Source of the DNA: Gallionella sp.
GTDB taxonomy: Bacteria > Pseudomonadota > Gammaproteobacteria > Burkholderiales > Gallionellaceae
Assembly (NCBI GenBank): GCA_028707275.1
Contig: JAQTUP010000006.1
Span: 1 to 64,000, forward strand
Reading direction: 5' to 3'
Length of the DNA stretch: 64,000 nt
How positions within the stretch are numbered: the stretch's first letter is position 1; each line of letters begins with the position of its first letter. Both the position numbers and the translations under genes were made by a program. Positions 54,249 to 61,957 of the stretch are shown piece by piece. The notes under the pieces are model-generated. The model was not told the origin of the DNA. It did no database searches and saw only the letters and a program-made list of their open reading frames with translations.

Positions 54249-55274
54249 ATGAAAAATATGGGAAGAATACTGGCAGTCGATGATACGCCAGCCTCCCTGA
54301 GGCTGCTCACAGACATCCTCAAGGAGGAGGGCTATGAGGTTCGTTCTGCGATCAGCGGGGAGCTGGCTTTGCATGCGGCCAGCAACATCGCGCCCGATTT
54401 GATTTTGCTCGATATACGCATGCCCGATATGGACGGGTATGAAGTTTGCCGCCGTCTCAAGGCGAATCCTGCCACACGTGATGTGCCGGTGATCTTTGTC
54501 AGCGCGGTCTCGGAAACAGAGGAAAAGGTGCAGGGCTTTTACGTGGGCGCCGTGGATTTTGTCACCAAGCCCTATCAGCGTGACGAACTGATGGCGCGAG
54601 TACGCACACATCTGGAATTGAATCGCCTGCGCCACCATCTGGAAGATCTGGTTGAAGAGCGCACGGTCGAGTTAAGGTCGAGCGAGAAAAAGCTCAGAAC
54701 CAGTTTGCTCGAATCCATTACCGCGCTGGCTGCCATCGTCGAAATGCGCGATCCTTATACGGCGGGCCACCAGCGTCGCGTCGCACAGTTGGCCGTGGCC
54801 ATCGCTCGCGAGTTGAAATTGCCTGAAGAACAGGTCGAGGGTATACATCTTGCCAGCGTTGTGCATGATGTGGGCAAGATTCGCGTGCCGGCGGAGATTC
54901 TGACCAAGCCTGGTAAACTCACTGCTTTGGAATTCGGTCTGATCAAGGAGCATTCCCAGGGCGGATTCGATATTCTGAAAACGATAGATTTCCCCTGGGC
55001 CATTGCGCAGATTGTGTTGCAGCACCACGAGCGACTGGATGGCTCAGGCTATCCTCAGGGGCTTGGCGCTGAGAAAATTCTGCTCGAATCCAGGATCGTG
55101 AGTGTGGCCGATGTCGTGGAATCGATGACCTCTCACCGACCCTACCGGGCAGGACTGGGGGTGGATGCGGCGCTGGCCGAGATCGGACAGAATAAAGGAA
55201 AACTGTTCGATCCTGTGGTCGTGGATGCCTGTTTCAGGTTGTTCCGTGAGCAAAATTTCCATTTTATTGCCTGA
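54249..55274 (+). CDS. REC-HD-GYP response regulator 3
   Basis: A 341-residue regulator with REC (Asp55 in LLDIRMPDMDGYEVC), the same linker as the other two regulators (HLELNRLRHHLEDLVEERT) and an HD-GYP domain (HDVGK, HHERLDGSGYP). The HD-GYP part differs clearly from that of regulator 1, so they are not recent copies of one another in this half. It should degrade c-di-GMP. It closes the array and is followed 9 nt later by an oxygenase gene on the same strand. Confidence 0.95.
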   Translation: MKNMGRILAVDDTPASLRLLTDILKEEGYEVRSAISGELALHAASNIAPDLILLDIRMPDMDGYEVCRRLKANPATRDVPVIFVSAVSETEEKVQGFYVGAVDFVTKPYQRDELMARVRTHLELNRLRHHLEDLVEERTVELRSSEKKLRTSLLESITALAAIVEMRDPYTAGHQRRVAQLAVAIARELKLPEEQVEGIHLASVVHDVGKIRVPAEILTKPGKLTALEFGLIKEHSQGGFDILKTIDFPWAIAQIVLQHHERLDGSGYPQGLGAEKILLESRIVSVADVVESMTSHRPYRAGLGVDAALAEIGQNKGKLFDPVVVDACFRLFREQNFHFIA

Positions 55275-55283
55275 TCCGGCTTC

Positions 55284-55883
55284 ATGCTTATGAACATAGA
55301 CACTATTGCCGAACAGCTGGAGCTCAAAGGCTACATCGTTCTGGATAAGCCGCTGCCAGGCGCGCTGATGTCACAATTGTTCGCGCGCTGTCAGGATGAC
55401 ACGTCGGCTGATTTTCAGGCGGCACATATCGGTCGGGGCGCGGGCAAGACGCAACTCAACGCGATACGCGGCGATGTGATCAGGTGGCTCGATGAGGCCG
55501 ACATGACCGATCGAGCCTACCTTGCCTGGATGGAAGATTTGCGCCTGGGATTAAATGCGGCGTTGTATCTGGGCTTGTTCGATTATGAATGTCACTATGC
55601 CATTTACGGTGCGGGGGGTGGCTATGCCCGGCACTCGGACGTGTTAAACGGTAAAAAAAATCGCATTCTTACCACCGTGTTGTATTTGAATGAAGACTGG
55701 CCGCGCTGTGCCGGCGGTGAATTGGTGTTGTTTGAACCCGCAGGGGCTGGTGTGATCGCTACCATCGCTCCTGAATTTGGCAAGATGATCATCTTTTTGA
55801 GTGAGTCCTTCCCTCATGAAGTGCTCATTTCACACCAAACCCGGCGCAGCGTCACCGGCTGGTTTCGTGTGAGCGGCAGTTAA
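55284..55883 (+). CDS. 2OG-Fe(II) dioxygenase family protein
   Basis: A 199-residue prolyl-hydroxylase-like dioxygenase. Iron ligands are His117 and Asp119 (YARHSDVL) and His178 (SFPHEVL); Arg187 or Arg188 in RRSVTGWFR would bind 2-oxoglutarate. The N-terminal helical region is typical of small bacterial SM-20-type enzymes. The substrate is unknown. It may be co-transcribed with regulator 3, and the metalloaminopeptidase-like gene follows after 27 nt. Confidence 0.87.
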   Translation: MLMNIDTIAEQLELKGYIVLDKPLPGALMSQLFARCQDDTSADFQAAHIGRGAGKTQLNAIRGDVIRWLDEADMTDRAYLAWMEDLRLGLNAALYLGLFDYECHYAIYGAGGGYARHSDVLNGKKNRILTTVLYLNEDWPRCAGGELVLFEPAGAGVIATIAPEFGKMIIFLSESFPHEVLISHQTRRSVTGWFRVSGS

Positions 55884-55910
55884 TCCTGATTTGAAAGTAT
55901 TTAGCCCGAT

Positions 55911-56939
55911 ATGACGACTGACATTTTCACCGATACAGCCTTGGATGCCGCCGAAAAAAATGTGCATGATATTCTGACCCTGGCGATCAGGCACACGCAA
56001 TCGGCCATTGTGGTGTTTGACGAGCAATGCCCGCTTGCGATGGCGCTGACCCGGGCCTATCGGCGTTGCCTGCCCGATGCGACCTTCATCAATTTTGATC
56101 TGGTCGAGCCTGTGGCGATACTCGCCGAGTTTGGGCGACTGGTGTCAGGCGATCTGGTGGTGCTGATTCAATCCACCAGTTTTCGTCTGGATGCCTTTCG
56201 CCTGCGCGTGGAGCTTTTCAAGCGCCAGCTCAAGGTGATCGAGCACCCGCATTTATCTCGCATGCCCGGGGCTGAAGGCCTGCTTTATATCGAGTCACTG
56301 GCATATGACCCCGTTTATGTTCGCGGGGTCGGCCGCGCATTGAAGGCGCGCATCGACCGTGCAGAGGTGGGGGTCATCGCAAGCGGTGGTGAGCGGCTGG
56401 TGTTTTCGTCAGGATTTGAAGCCGCCAGACTCAACGTCGGTGATTACAGTCAGATGAATAATGTCGGCGGGCAATTTCCCATCGGTGAAGTGTTCACTGA
56501 ATCAAAGGATCTGGAGGCATTGAACGGTCGTGTCAGGCTGTCTTCTTTCGGGGATACTGACTTTCTGGTCAACATACCTGAGAGCCCCATGACCCTTGAG
56601 ATCAGTCGGGGGCGCGTTGCCGGTGTTGTCGATTCCACCCCCGAATTTGACCGGGTGCTCGAACAGATACGCGCAGACGAGGGGGATGTCTGGGTGCGCG
56701 AGCTGGGGCTGGGGCTCAATCGCGCCTTTACACAGCAGAGGATCGTCAGCGATATCGGAACCTATGAGCGCATGTGCGGTATCCATCTGTCGCTGGGTGC
56801 CAAACACGGCAGCTATAACAAACCTCAGATCAGGAAGGCTGCGGCAAAATATCATGTGGATGTTTTTGCGATGACCGAATTATTTACGCTGGACGATGAA
56901 GTCATCTATCGTGACGGAGCCTGGCAGCTGTCATATTGA
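55911..56939 (+). CDS. M29-type metalloaminopeptidase-like protein
   Basis: A 342-residue protein with the metal ligands of M29 aminopeptidases (AmpS/AmpT): Glu193 in PIGEVFTE, Glu264 in VRELGLGLN, His292 in GIHLSLGAKH, and His315 plus Asp317 in YHVDVFA. The N-terminal part (SAIVVFDEQCPLAMALTRAY) resembles the first domain of the family. It is shorter than classical M29 enzymes of about 400 residues. Function beyond peptide hydrolysis is not predictable. The preceding dioxygenase is a likely operon partner. Confidence 0.7.
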   Translation: MTTDIFTDTALDAAEKNVHDILTLAIRHTQSAIVVFDEQCPLAMALTRAYRRCLPDATFINFDLVEPVAILAEFGRLVSGDLVVLIQSTSFRLDAFRLRVELFKRQLKVIEHPHLSRMPGAEGLLYIESLAYDPVYVRGVGRALKARIDRAEVGVIASGGERLVFSSGFEAARLNVGDYSQMNNVGGQFPIGEVFTESKDLEALNGRVRLSSFGDTDFLVNIPESPMTLEISRGRVAGVVDSTPEFDRVLEQIRADEGDVWVRELGLGLNRAFTQQRIVSDIGTYERMCGIHLSLGAKHGSYNKPQIRKAAAKYHVDVFAMTELFTLDDEVIYRDGAWQLSY

Positions 56940-56984
56940 TCTTCAGGCTGAGTGTTTTTCAGCTGGTCGAGTCCGAGTTTTTAC

Positions 56985-57016
56985 GTGCCCGTCAGGTTAG
57001 ACTGGGCACACTTTTT
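56985..57016 (+). terminator. Putative terminator before minC
   Basis: GTGCCCGTC pairs with GACTGGGCAC (one bulge) and a T-run (CTTTTT) follows. It lies in the 128-nt gap between the aminopeptidase-like gene and minC. Confidence 0.5.
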
Positions 57017-57067
57017 ATGGGTGGTTTTGACAGGCTCCTGTCAGGCTGCTTTTTCCCTTCGTGAAAG

Positions 57068-57877
57068 ATGAGCATCATGACGAGCGCAGAACCCGCATTT
57101 AAAATTAAAACAGGTCATCTTCCGCTGCTACAGCTGCATATTCTGACCACCGAAATGACGAAGCTCAAAAAACAGCTGACGGAGCGCTTGAGTCAAACGC
57201 CTGATTTCTTCGCAAACACCCCGGTTGTGCTTGAACTGACGGCGATTGCGGGCTTAGGCGCCGGAATCGATTTTCGTGAACTGGTGTCGTTTATGCTCAA
57301 GCGTGGCATGTGTGCAGCGGGCGTGATTGGCGGTTCTGACGCTCAACGTGCCGCCGCCGTCAAGGCGGGGCTGGGACTTTTTTCGGATGTACCCGCCGTC
57401 AATGCCAGAAGGCGCGCCGAGGATCAGTCTTTTTCCGTCACCGGGCATTACGCGCCTGCATCGGCAGCAGAAATTGAGCTGCCGCCGGTTGTCGCTGAGA
57501 CGCTCGCACCTCAGGAGGGGGCGCTGCCCGCACAGGTGCTGCGGCCAACGATGGTGATTGACAAGCCTGTCAGAACGGGCCAGCGTATTTATGCCGAAGG
57601 GGCTAATCTGGTGGTGTTGGCTATCGTCAATGCGGGGGCTGAACTGATTGCGGACGGCGATATTCACGTTTATGCCGCCATGCGAGGCAGGGCGATTGCG
57701 GGCGCCAGGGGCAATGAAACCGCGCGTATTTTCGTGCACGGACTGGAAGCTGAGCTTTTGTCGATCGCCGGTTGCTTTAAAGTATTTGAAGACGGAATTC
57801 CACAAAATGTACGGGGGCTGCCGGCTTATATTCATCTGGAAGGCTCCCGCCTGGTCATTTTACCCATGCTACACTGA
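57068..57877 (+). CDS. minC: Septum-site inhibitor MinC
   Basis: MinC blocks FtsZ assembly away from midcell. The 269-residue protein has the N-terminal FtsZ-binding domain, a variable linker (about 110-155) and the C-terminal beta-helix (VRTGQRIYAEGANLVVLAIVNAGAELIADG, GNETARIFVHGLEAELLSIAG, shortened from a longer run). The ATG at 57068 or the one at 57077 could start it. minD follows after 69 nt. Confidence 0.96.
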   Translation: MSIMTSAEPAFKIKTGHLPLLQLHILTTEMTKLKKQLTERLSQTPDFFANTPVVLELTAIAGLGAGIDFRELVSFMLKRGMCAAGVIGGSDAQRAAAVKAGLGLFSDVPAVNARRRAEDQSFSVTGHYAPASAAEIELPPVVAETLAPQEGALPAQVLRPTMVIDKPVRTGQRIYAEGANLVVLAIVNAGAELIADGDIHVYAAMRGRAIAGARGNETARIFVHGLEAELLSIAGCFKVFEDGIPQNVRGLPAYIHLEGSRLVILPMLH

Positions 57878-57946
57878 GGTTGATTTTTATTTTCAGTGCG
57901 TTACAGGTAGAATCCCCATTATCACCAATTGATCAGGAAATGAAAC

Positions 57947-58759
57947 GTGGCTAAAGTTATCGTAGTGACTTCAGGGAAGGGCGGCGTGGGGAAAACCACG
58001 ACGAGCGCCAGTTTTTCGACAGGTCTGGCTATGCGCGGCAACAGAACCGTCGTGATCGACTTCGATGTAGGTCTGCGCAATCTCGATCTTATCATGGGGT
58101 GCGAGCGTCGCGTCGTGTACGATATTATCAATGTTATCAACGATGAAATCTCGCTCAAGCAGGCGCTCATCAAGGACAAAAATTGCGATAACCTGTACAT
58201 TCTGCCGGCCTCCCAGACGCGTGACAAGGATGCGCTCAATATCGAAGGCGTCGAGCGTATCCTGAACGAGCTTAAGGAAACTTTCGATTATATCGTCTGC
58301 GATTCACCGGCAGGAATCGAGTTTGGCGCTTTCATGGCCATGTATTTTGCCGATGAGGCGTTGATCGTGACCAATCCTGAAGTCTCTTCGGTGCGTGATT
58401 CGGATCGCATCCTGGGGATACTCGCGGCCAAATCGAAGCGCGCTGTCGAAGGTCGGGAACCGGTCAGGGAACACTTGCTGGTGACACGCTATGACCCGAA
58501 ACGCGCCAATGCGCGCGAAATGATGTCTGTGGCCGATATTCAGGAAATATTGCGGATCCCCCTGCTGGGGGTGATTCCTGAATCCGTGTCCGTGCTGCAA
58601 GCATCGAACTCCGGGATGCCTGTGATTCACATGGAAAAGAGTGATGTGGCAGAGGCTTATCGTGATCTGGTGGGGCGTTTCATCGGGGATGATTTGCCTA
58701 TACGCTTTGTTGACGAAGAAAAGCTAGGTTTTTTAAAACGACTTTTGGGAGGGCGCTAA
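57947..58759 (+). CDS. minD: Septum-site ATPase MinD
   Basis: MinD is the membrane-binding ATPase of the Min oscillator. The 270-residue protein has the deviant Walker A (SGKGGVGKTTTSA), FDVGLRNLDLIMG and the C-terminal amphipathic helix GFLKRLLGGR. The start is GTG at 57947 with AGGAAA upstream. minE begins 1 nt after its stop. Confidence 0.98.
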   Translation: MAKVIVVTSGKGGVGKTTTSASFSTGLAMRGNRTVVIDFDVGLRNLDLIMGCERRVVYDIINVINDEISLKQALIKDKNCDNLYILPASQTRDKDALNIEGVERILNELKETFDYIVCDSPAGIEFGAFMAMYFADEALIVTNPEVSSVRDSDRILGILAAKSKRAVEGREPVREHLLVTRYDPKRANAREMMSVADIQEILRIPLLGVIPESVSVLQASNSGMPVIHMEKSDVAEAYRDLVGRFIGDDLPIRFVDEEKLGFLKRLLGGR

Positions 58760-58760
58760 A

Positions 58761-59045
58761 ATGGCCGTGATTTCTGGTTTGATTGACTACCTGCGTGGCA
58801 CCGAGAAGAAAACGGCTGTCATTGCAAAGGAGCGCCTGCAAATTATTTTGGCGCATGAGCGAGCGGGACGCGGTTCGGATACGCCGGATTACCTGCCTGC
58901 ACTGCAAGAGGAGTTGATGGCGGTGATCGCGAAATACATTCATGTAGATCGTGACTCGCTCAAGGTTCAACTGGAAAAACACGATCAGTACGATGTGCTT
59001 GAATTGAATATCATGCTGCCGGACAAAGTGAACAGCCGACTCTAA
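58761..59045 (+). CDS. minE: Cell division topological factor MinE
   Basis: MinE displaces MinD at midcell. The 94-residue protein has the anti-MinCD segment (KKTAVIAKERLQIILAHERAG) and the dimerisation domain (VQLEKHDQYDVLELNIMLP). Its TAA stop (59043-59045) coincides with the first bases of the MITE-like element, so the last codons may have been altered by that insertion. Confidence 0.97.
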   Translation: MAVISGLIDYLRGTEKKTAVIAKERLQIILAHERAGRGSDTPDYLPALQEELMAVIAKYIHVDRDSLKVQLEKHDQYDVLELNIMLPDKVNSRL

Positions 59046-59189
59046 CAGGCTGCTGTAAAACTATTACGCTCGCCGAGACTGCGTCAAAAAGTGACTCAAA
59101 ATGCTCATTTACCACATGTAAACTCTGCTTTTTCGTCGATTTTTTTCCTTGCCTGTGCATCGCTCATAACGTTTTTCAGTAGCCTGCTA
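59043..59189. mobile_element. MITE-like element abutting minE
   Basis: The 147-bp segment has imperfect terminal inverted repeats: TAACAGGCTGCTGTAAAAC at the left and the reverse complement of GTTTTTCAGTAGCCTGCTA at the right, matching at 16 of 19 positions. Both ends are TA, as expected of TA-target insertions. The interior has no gene. The CAGCAGCCTG end motif is familiar from short repeats in betaproteobacteria. No transposase gene is in the window. Confidence 0.65.
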
Positions 59190-59303
59190 AGGTCGTCGGT
59201 TTTTTTCAGTGCTTCCATCCGGTTTCGTCAGGTGCCGTTTCAAAAAGTGTGCTGAACCTCTGCAAGACCATGGCATTGCTTTGACGTTCTGGAGGAAGCT
59301 TCG

Positions 59304-59762
59304 CTAATTGAAGAAATTGGCGAGCAGGCGACTAAGACGCCCCCCCTTTTTCTTGTCACGAACGATGTTGTCGATATTTTCCTTGACCTCTGCGACATAG
59401 GCCATGTCATCCCGCTTGATGTGATGTAAAAGCCAGGTGGTGAGCATCTCGTGAACATGATCTGCGACGTCTTCACCCGCTTTGTGGTCGGCCTGATACC
59501 TGGTCACACGTTTGATGAATGAGTCGTGAACCGCTTTGTGTGGCTTTGCAAATGCGTAGCCGGCTTCCTCCTGCAAGCTTTCTTCGAAAGCAAAGTGGGA
59601 CATGGTGTAGTCAACCAGTTCATCCAGCACATGACCTACAGCTTCCCGACTGCCCTGTTCGATGGAGACTTCAAGCTCGTTGATGTAATCGACGATGCTC
59701 TTGTGCTGTTCGTCAATGATGTCGATCCCCGTGTTTAATTCACTTACCCATACAATTGCCAT
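59304..59762 (-). CDS. Bacteriohemerythrin
   Basis: A 152-residue single-domain hemerythrin that binds oxygen at a di-iron centre. All seven ligands are visible: His20 (DEQH), His56 and Glu60 (SHFAFEE), His75 and His79 (KPHKAVH), His114 and Asp119 (HHIKRDD). The Lys-rich tail (DKKKGGRLSRLL) lies beyond the usual end. It probably buffers or carries oxygen, as in other microaerophiles. It is divergent from uvrB. Confidence 0.93.
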   Translation of the reverse strand: MAIVWVSELNTGIDIIDEQHKSIVDYINELEVSIEQGSREAVGHVLDELVDYTMSHFAFEESLQEEAGYAFAKPHKAVHDSFIKRVTRYQADHKAGEDVADHVHEMLTTWLLHHIKRDDMAYVAEVKENIDNIVRDKKKGGRLSRLLANFFN

Positions 59763-59920
59763 TTTATTTCTCCCTTCGACGCGGTGTGAAAGTAATGAAA
59801 TGTTGATAGCGCGGAAATGTCATAATTATGCTTGACTTTTTTGCATTTTTACAGTGCGCCTAGTATCTATCAAGACTTGTTGTTTTGCAATTCAATCTTT
59901 GCACGTACAATACCTGAACC

Positions 59921-61945
59921 ATGAATATCATCACTTTCCCGGCAAGCCCTTATCGCCTGCATCAGCCTTTCGAGCCTGCGGGCGATCAGCCGACGGCGAT
60001 TGCGCAACTGGTCGAGGGTATCAACGATGGCCTGGCATTCCAGACGCTGCTGGGTGTGACAGGATCCGGCAAGACCTACACCATGGCCAATGTGATTGCG
60101 CGCTGCGGGCGTCCTGCGATGGTCATGGCGCCGAACAAGACGCTGGCGGCTCAGCTGTATTCGGAGTTTCGCGAATTCTTTCCCGAAAATGCGGTCGAGT
60201 ATTTCGTCTCCTACTACGACTATTACCAGCCCGAAGCTTATGTGCCCTCGCGCGATGTATTCATCGAGAAGGATTCGGCGATCAACGAGCAGATCGAGCA
60301 GATGCGCTTGTCCGCCACTAAGGCGTTGCTCGAACGCGAGGACTGCATCATCGTCGCGACCGTCTCCGCGATCTACGGTATCGGCGATCCTGTAGATTAC
60401 CACGGCATGATTTTGCATCTGCGCAATAACGAGAAGATGCACCAGCGCGATGTGATTAAACGCCTGATCGAGATGCAATACGAACGCAATGACATCGATT
60501 TTACTCGCGGCAGATTTCGGGTCAGGGGCGATGTGATCGACATCTTTCCGGCGGAGAGCAGTGAACTTGCCTTGCGCATTACCCTGTTCGATGATGAGGT
60601 GGAGACGCTGTCATTATTTGATCCGTTGACCGGCCATATCCAGCAAAAAGTGCCGCGCTATACCGTTTATCCGTCCAGCCATTACGTCACGCCGCGCAGT
60701 ACGGTGTTATCGGCCATCGAGACCATCAAGACGGAGCTGGCTGAACGCATCGCATTCTACATACGCGAAAACAAACTGATCGAGGCGCAGCGCATCGAGC
60801 AGCGCACCCGGCATGATCTGGAAATGCTCGCCGAGATCGGCTTTACCAAGGGCATCGAAAATTATTCGCGCCACTTGTCAGGACGCAATCCGGGAGATCC
60901 GCCGCCGACGCTGCTCGATTATCTGCCGCCCAATGCGCTGATGTTCCTGGACGAGAGCCACGTGATGATTCCGCAGGTGGGAGCGATGTACAAGGGGGAC
61001 CGTGCGCGCAAGGAAAATCTGGTCAACTATGGTTTTCGCCTGCCCTCCGCCATGGACAACCGCCCGCTGCGCTTCGATGAATTCGAACACATCATGCGCC
61101 AGAGTGTGTTTGTGTCCGCCACGCCATCGGTGTATGAGGCAGAACACGCAGCCCAGGTGGTCGAGCAACTGGTACGCCCCACGGGACTGGTCGATCCTGT
61201 CATAGAGGTGCGCCCGGCGATCAATCAGGTGGATGATCTGATGTCCGAGATCAATCTGCGCATTGCTGCGGGCGAGCGGGTGCTGGTGACGACGCTCACC
61301 AAACGCATGTCGGAAGATCTGACCGATTATCTGGGTGAGCACGGCGTCAAGGTGCGCTATCTGCACTCGGACATCGAAACGGTCGAGCGTGTCGAGATCA
61401 TCCGCGACCTGCGTCTGGGGGTGTTCGATGTGCTTATCGGTATCAATCTATTGCGCGAAGGGCTGGATATACCGGAAGTGTCACTGGTGGCGATTCTGGA
61501 TGCAGACAAGGAGGGCTTCTTGCGCTCCGAACGTTCGCTGATCCAGACCATCGGGCGTGCCGCGCGCCATCTGCATGGCAAGGCGATTCTCTATGCCGAC
61601 AAGATCACCCCTTCGATGCGTCGCGCGATGGATGAAACGGAGCGCCGCCGCATCAAACAGCTCGCGCACAACGAAGCCTGCGGCATCACCCCGCAAGGCG
61701 TGAACAAACGCATCAAGGACATCATCGAGGGCACGTACCAGATAGATGATGCGCGCAGCCAACAAAAGGCTGTTCGCGAGCAGGAAAAATACCTGGCCAT
61801 GAGTCAGGCACAAATCGCGCGCGAAATCAAACGGCTGGAAAAAGAGATGCTCCTGGCGGCAAAGAATCTGGAGTTTGAGAAGGCCACCGGCTTCCGTGAC
61901 CAGTTGAAGAAGCTGCGCGAGAGCGTGCTGCTCTCGCCGTTATGA
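59921..61945 (+). CDS. uvrB: Excinuclease ABC subunit B
   Basis: UvrB verifies DNA damage in nucleotide excision repair. The 674-residue protein has Walker A ([11 protein letters not shown]), the damage-probing beta-hairpin ([13 protein letters not shown]), helicase motifs (DESHVM, HSDIE) and a C-terminal UVR domain. No Shine-Dalgarno precedes the ATG. A TACAAT box (59906-59911) ends 9 nt before the start, so this mRNA may also be leaderless; no SOS box was seen. It converges on glgP with a 12-nt gap. Confidence 0.98.
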   Translation: MNIITFPASPYRLHQPFEPAGDQPTAIAQLVEGINDGLAFQTLLGVTGSGKTYTMANVIARCGRPAMVMAPNKTLAAQLYSEFREFFPENAVEYFVSYYDYYQPEAYVPSRDVFIEKDSAINEQIEQMRLSATKALLEREDCIIVATVSAIYGIGDPVDYHGMILHLRNNEKMHQRDVIKRLIEMQYERNDIDFTRGRFRVRGDVIDIFPAESSELALRITLFDDEVETLSLFDPLTGHIQQKVPRYTVYPSSHYVTPRSTVLSAIETIKTELAERIAFYIRENKLIEAQRIEQRTRHDLEMLAEIGFTKGIENYSRHLSGRNPGDPPPTLLDYLPPNALMFLDESHVMIPQVGAMYKGDRARKENLVNYGFRLPSAMDNRPLRFDEFEHIMRQSVFVSATPSVYEAEHAAQVVEQLVRPTGLVDPVIEVRPAINQVDDLMSEINLRIAAGERVLVTTLTKRMSEDLTDYLGEHGVKVRYLHSDIETVERVEIIRDLRLGVFDVLIGINLLREGLDIPEVSLVAILDADKEGFLRSERSLIQTIGRAARHLHGKAILYADKITPSMRRAMDETERRRIKQLAHNEACGITPQGVNKRIKDIIEGTYQIDDARSQQKAVREQEKYLAMSQAQIAREIKRLEKEMLLAAKNLEFEKATGFRDQLKKLRESVLLSPL

Positions 61946-61957
61946 CTCAGCAGTCTG

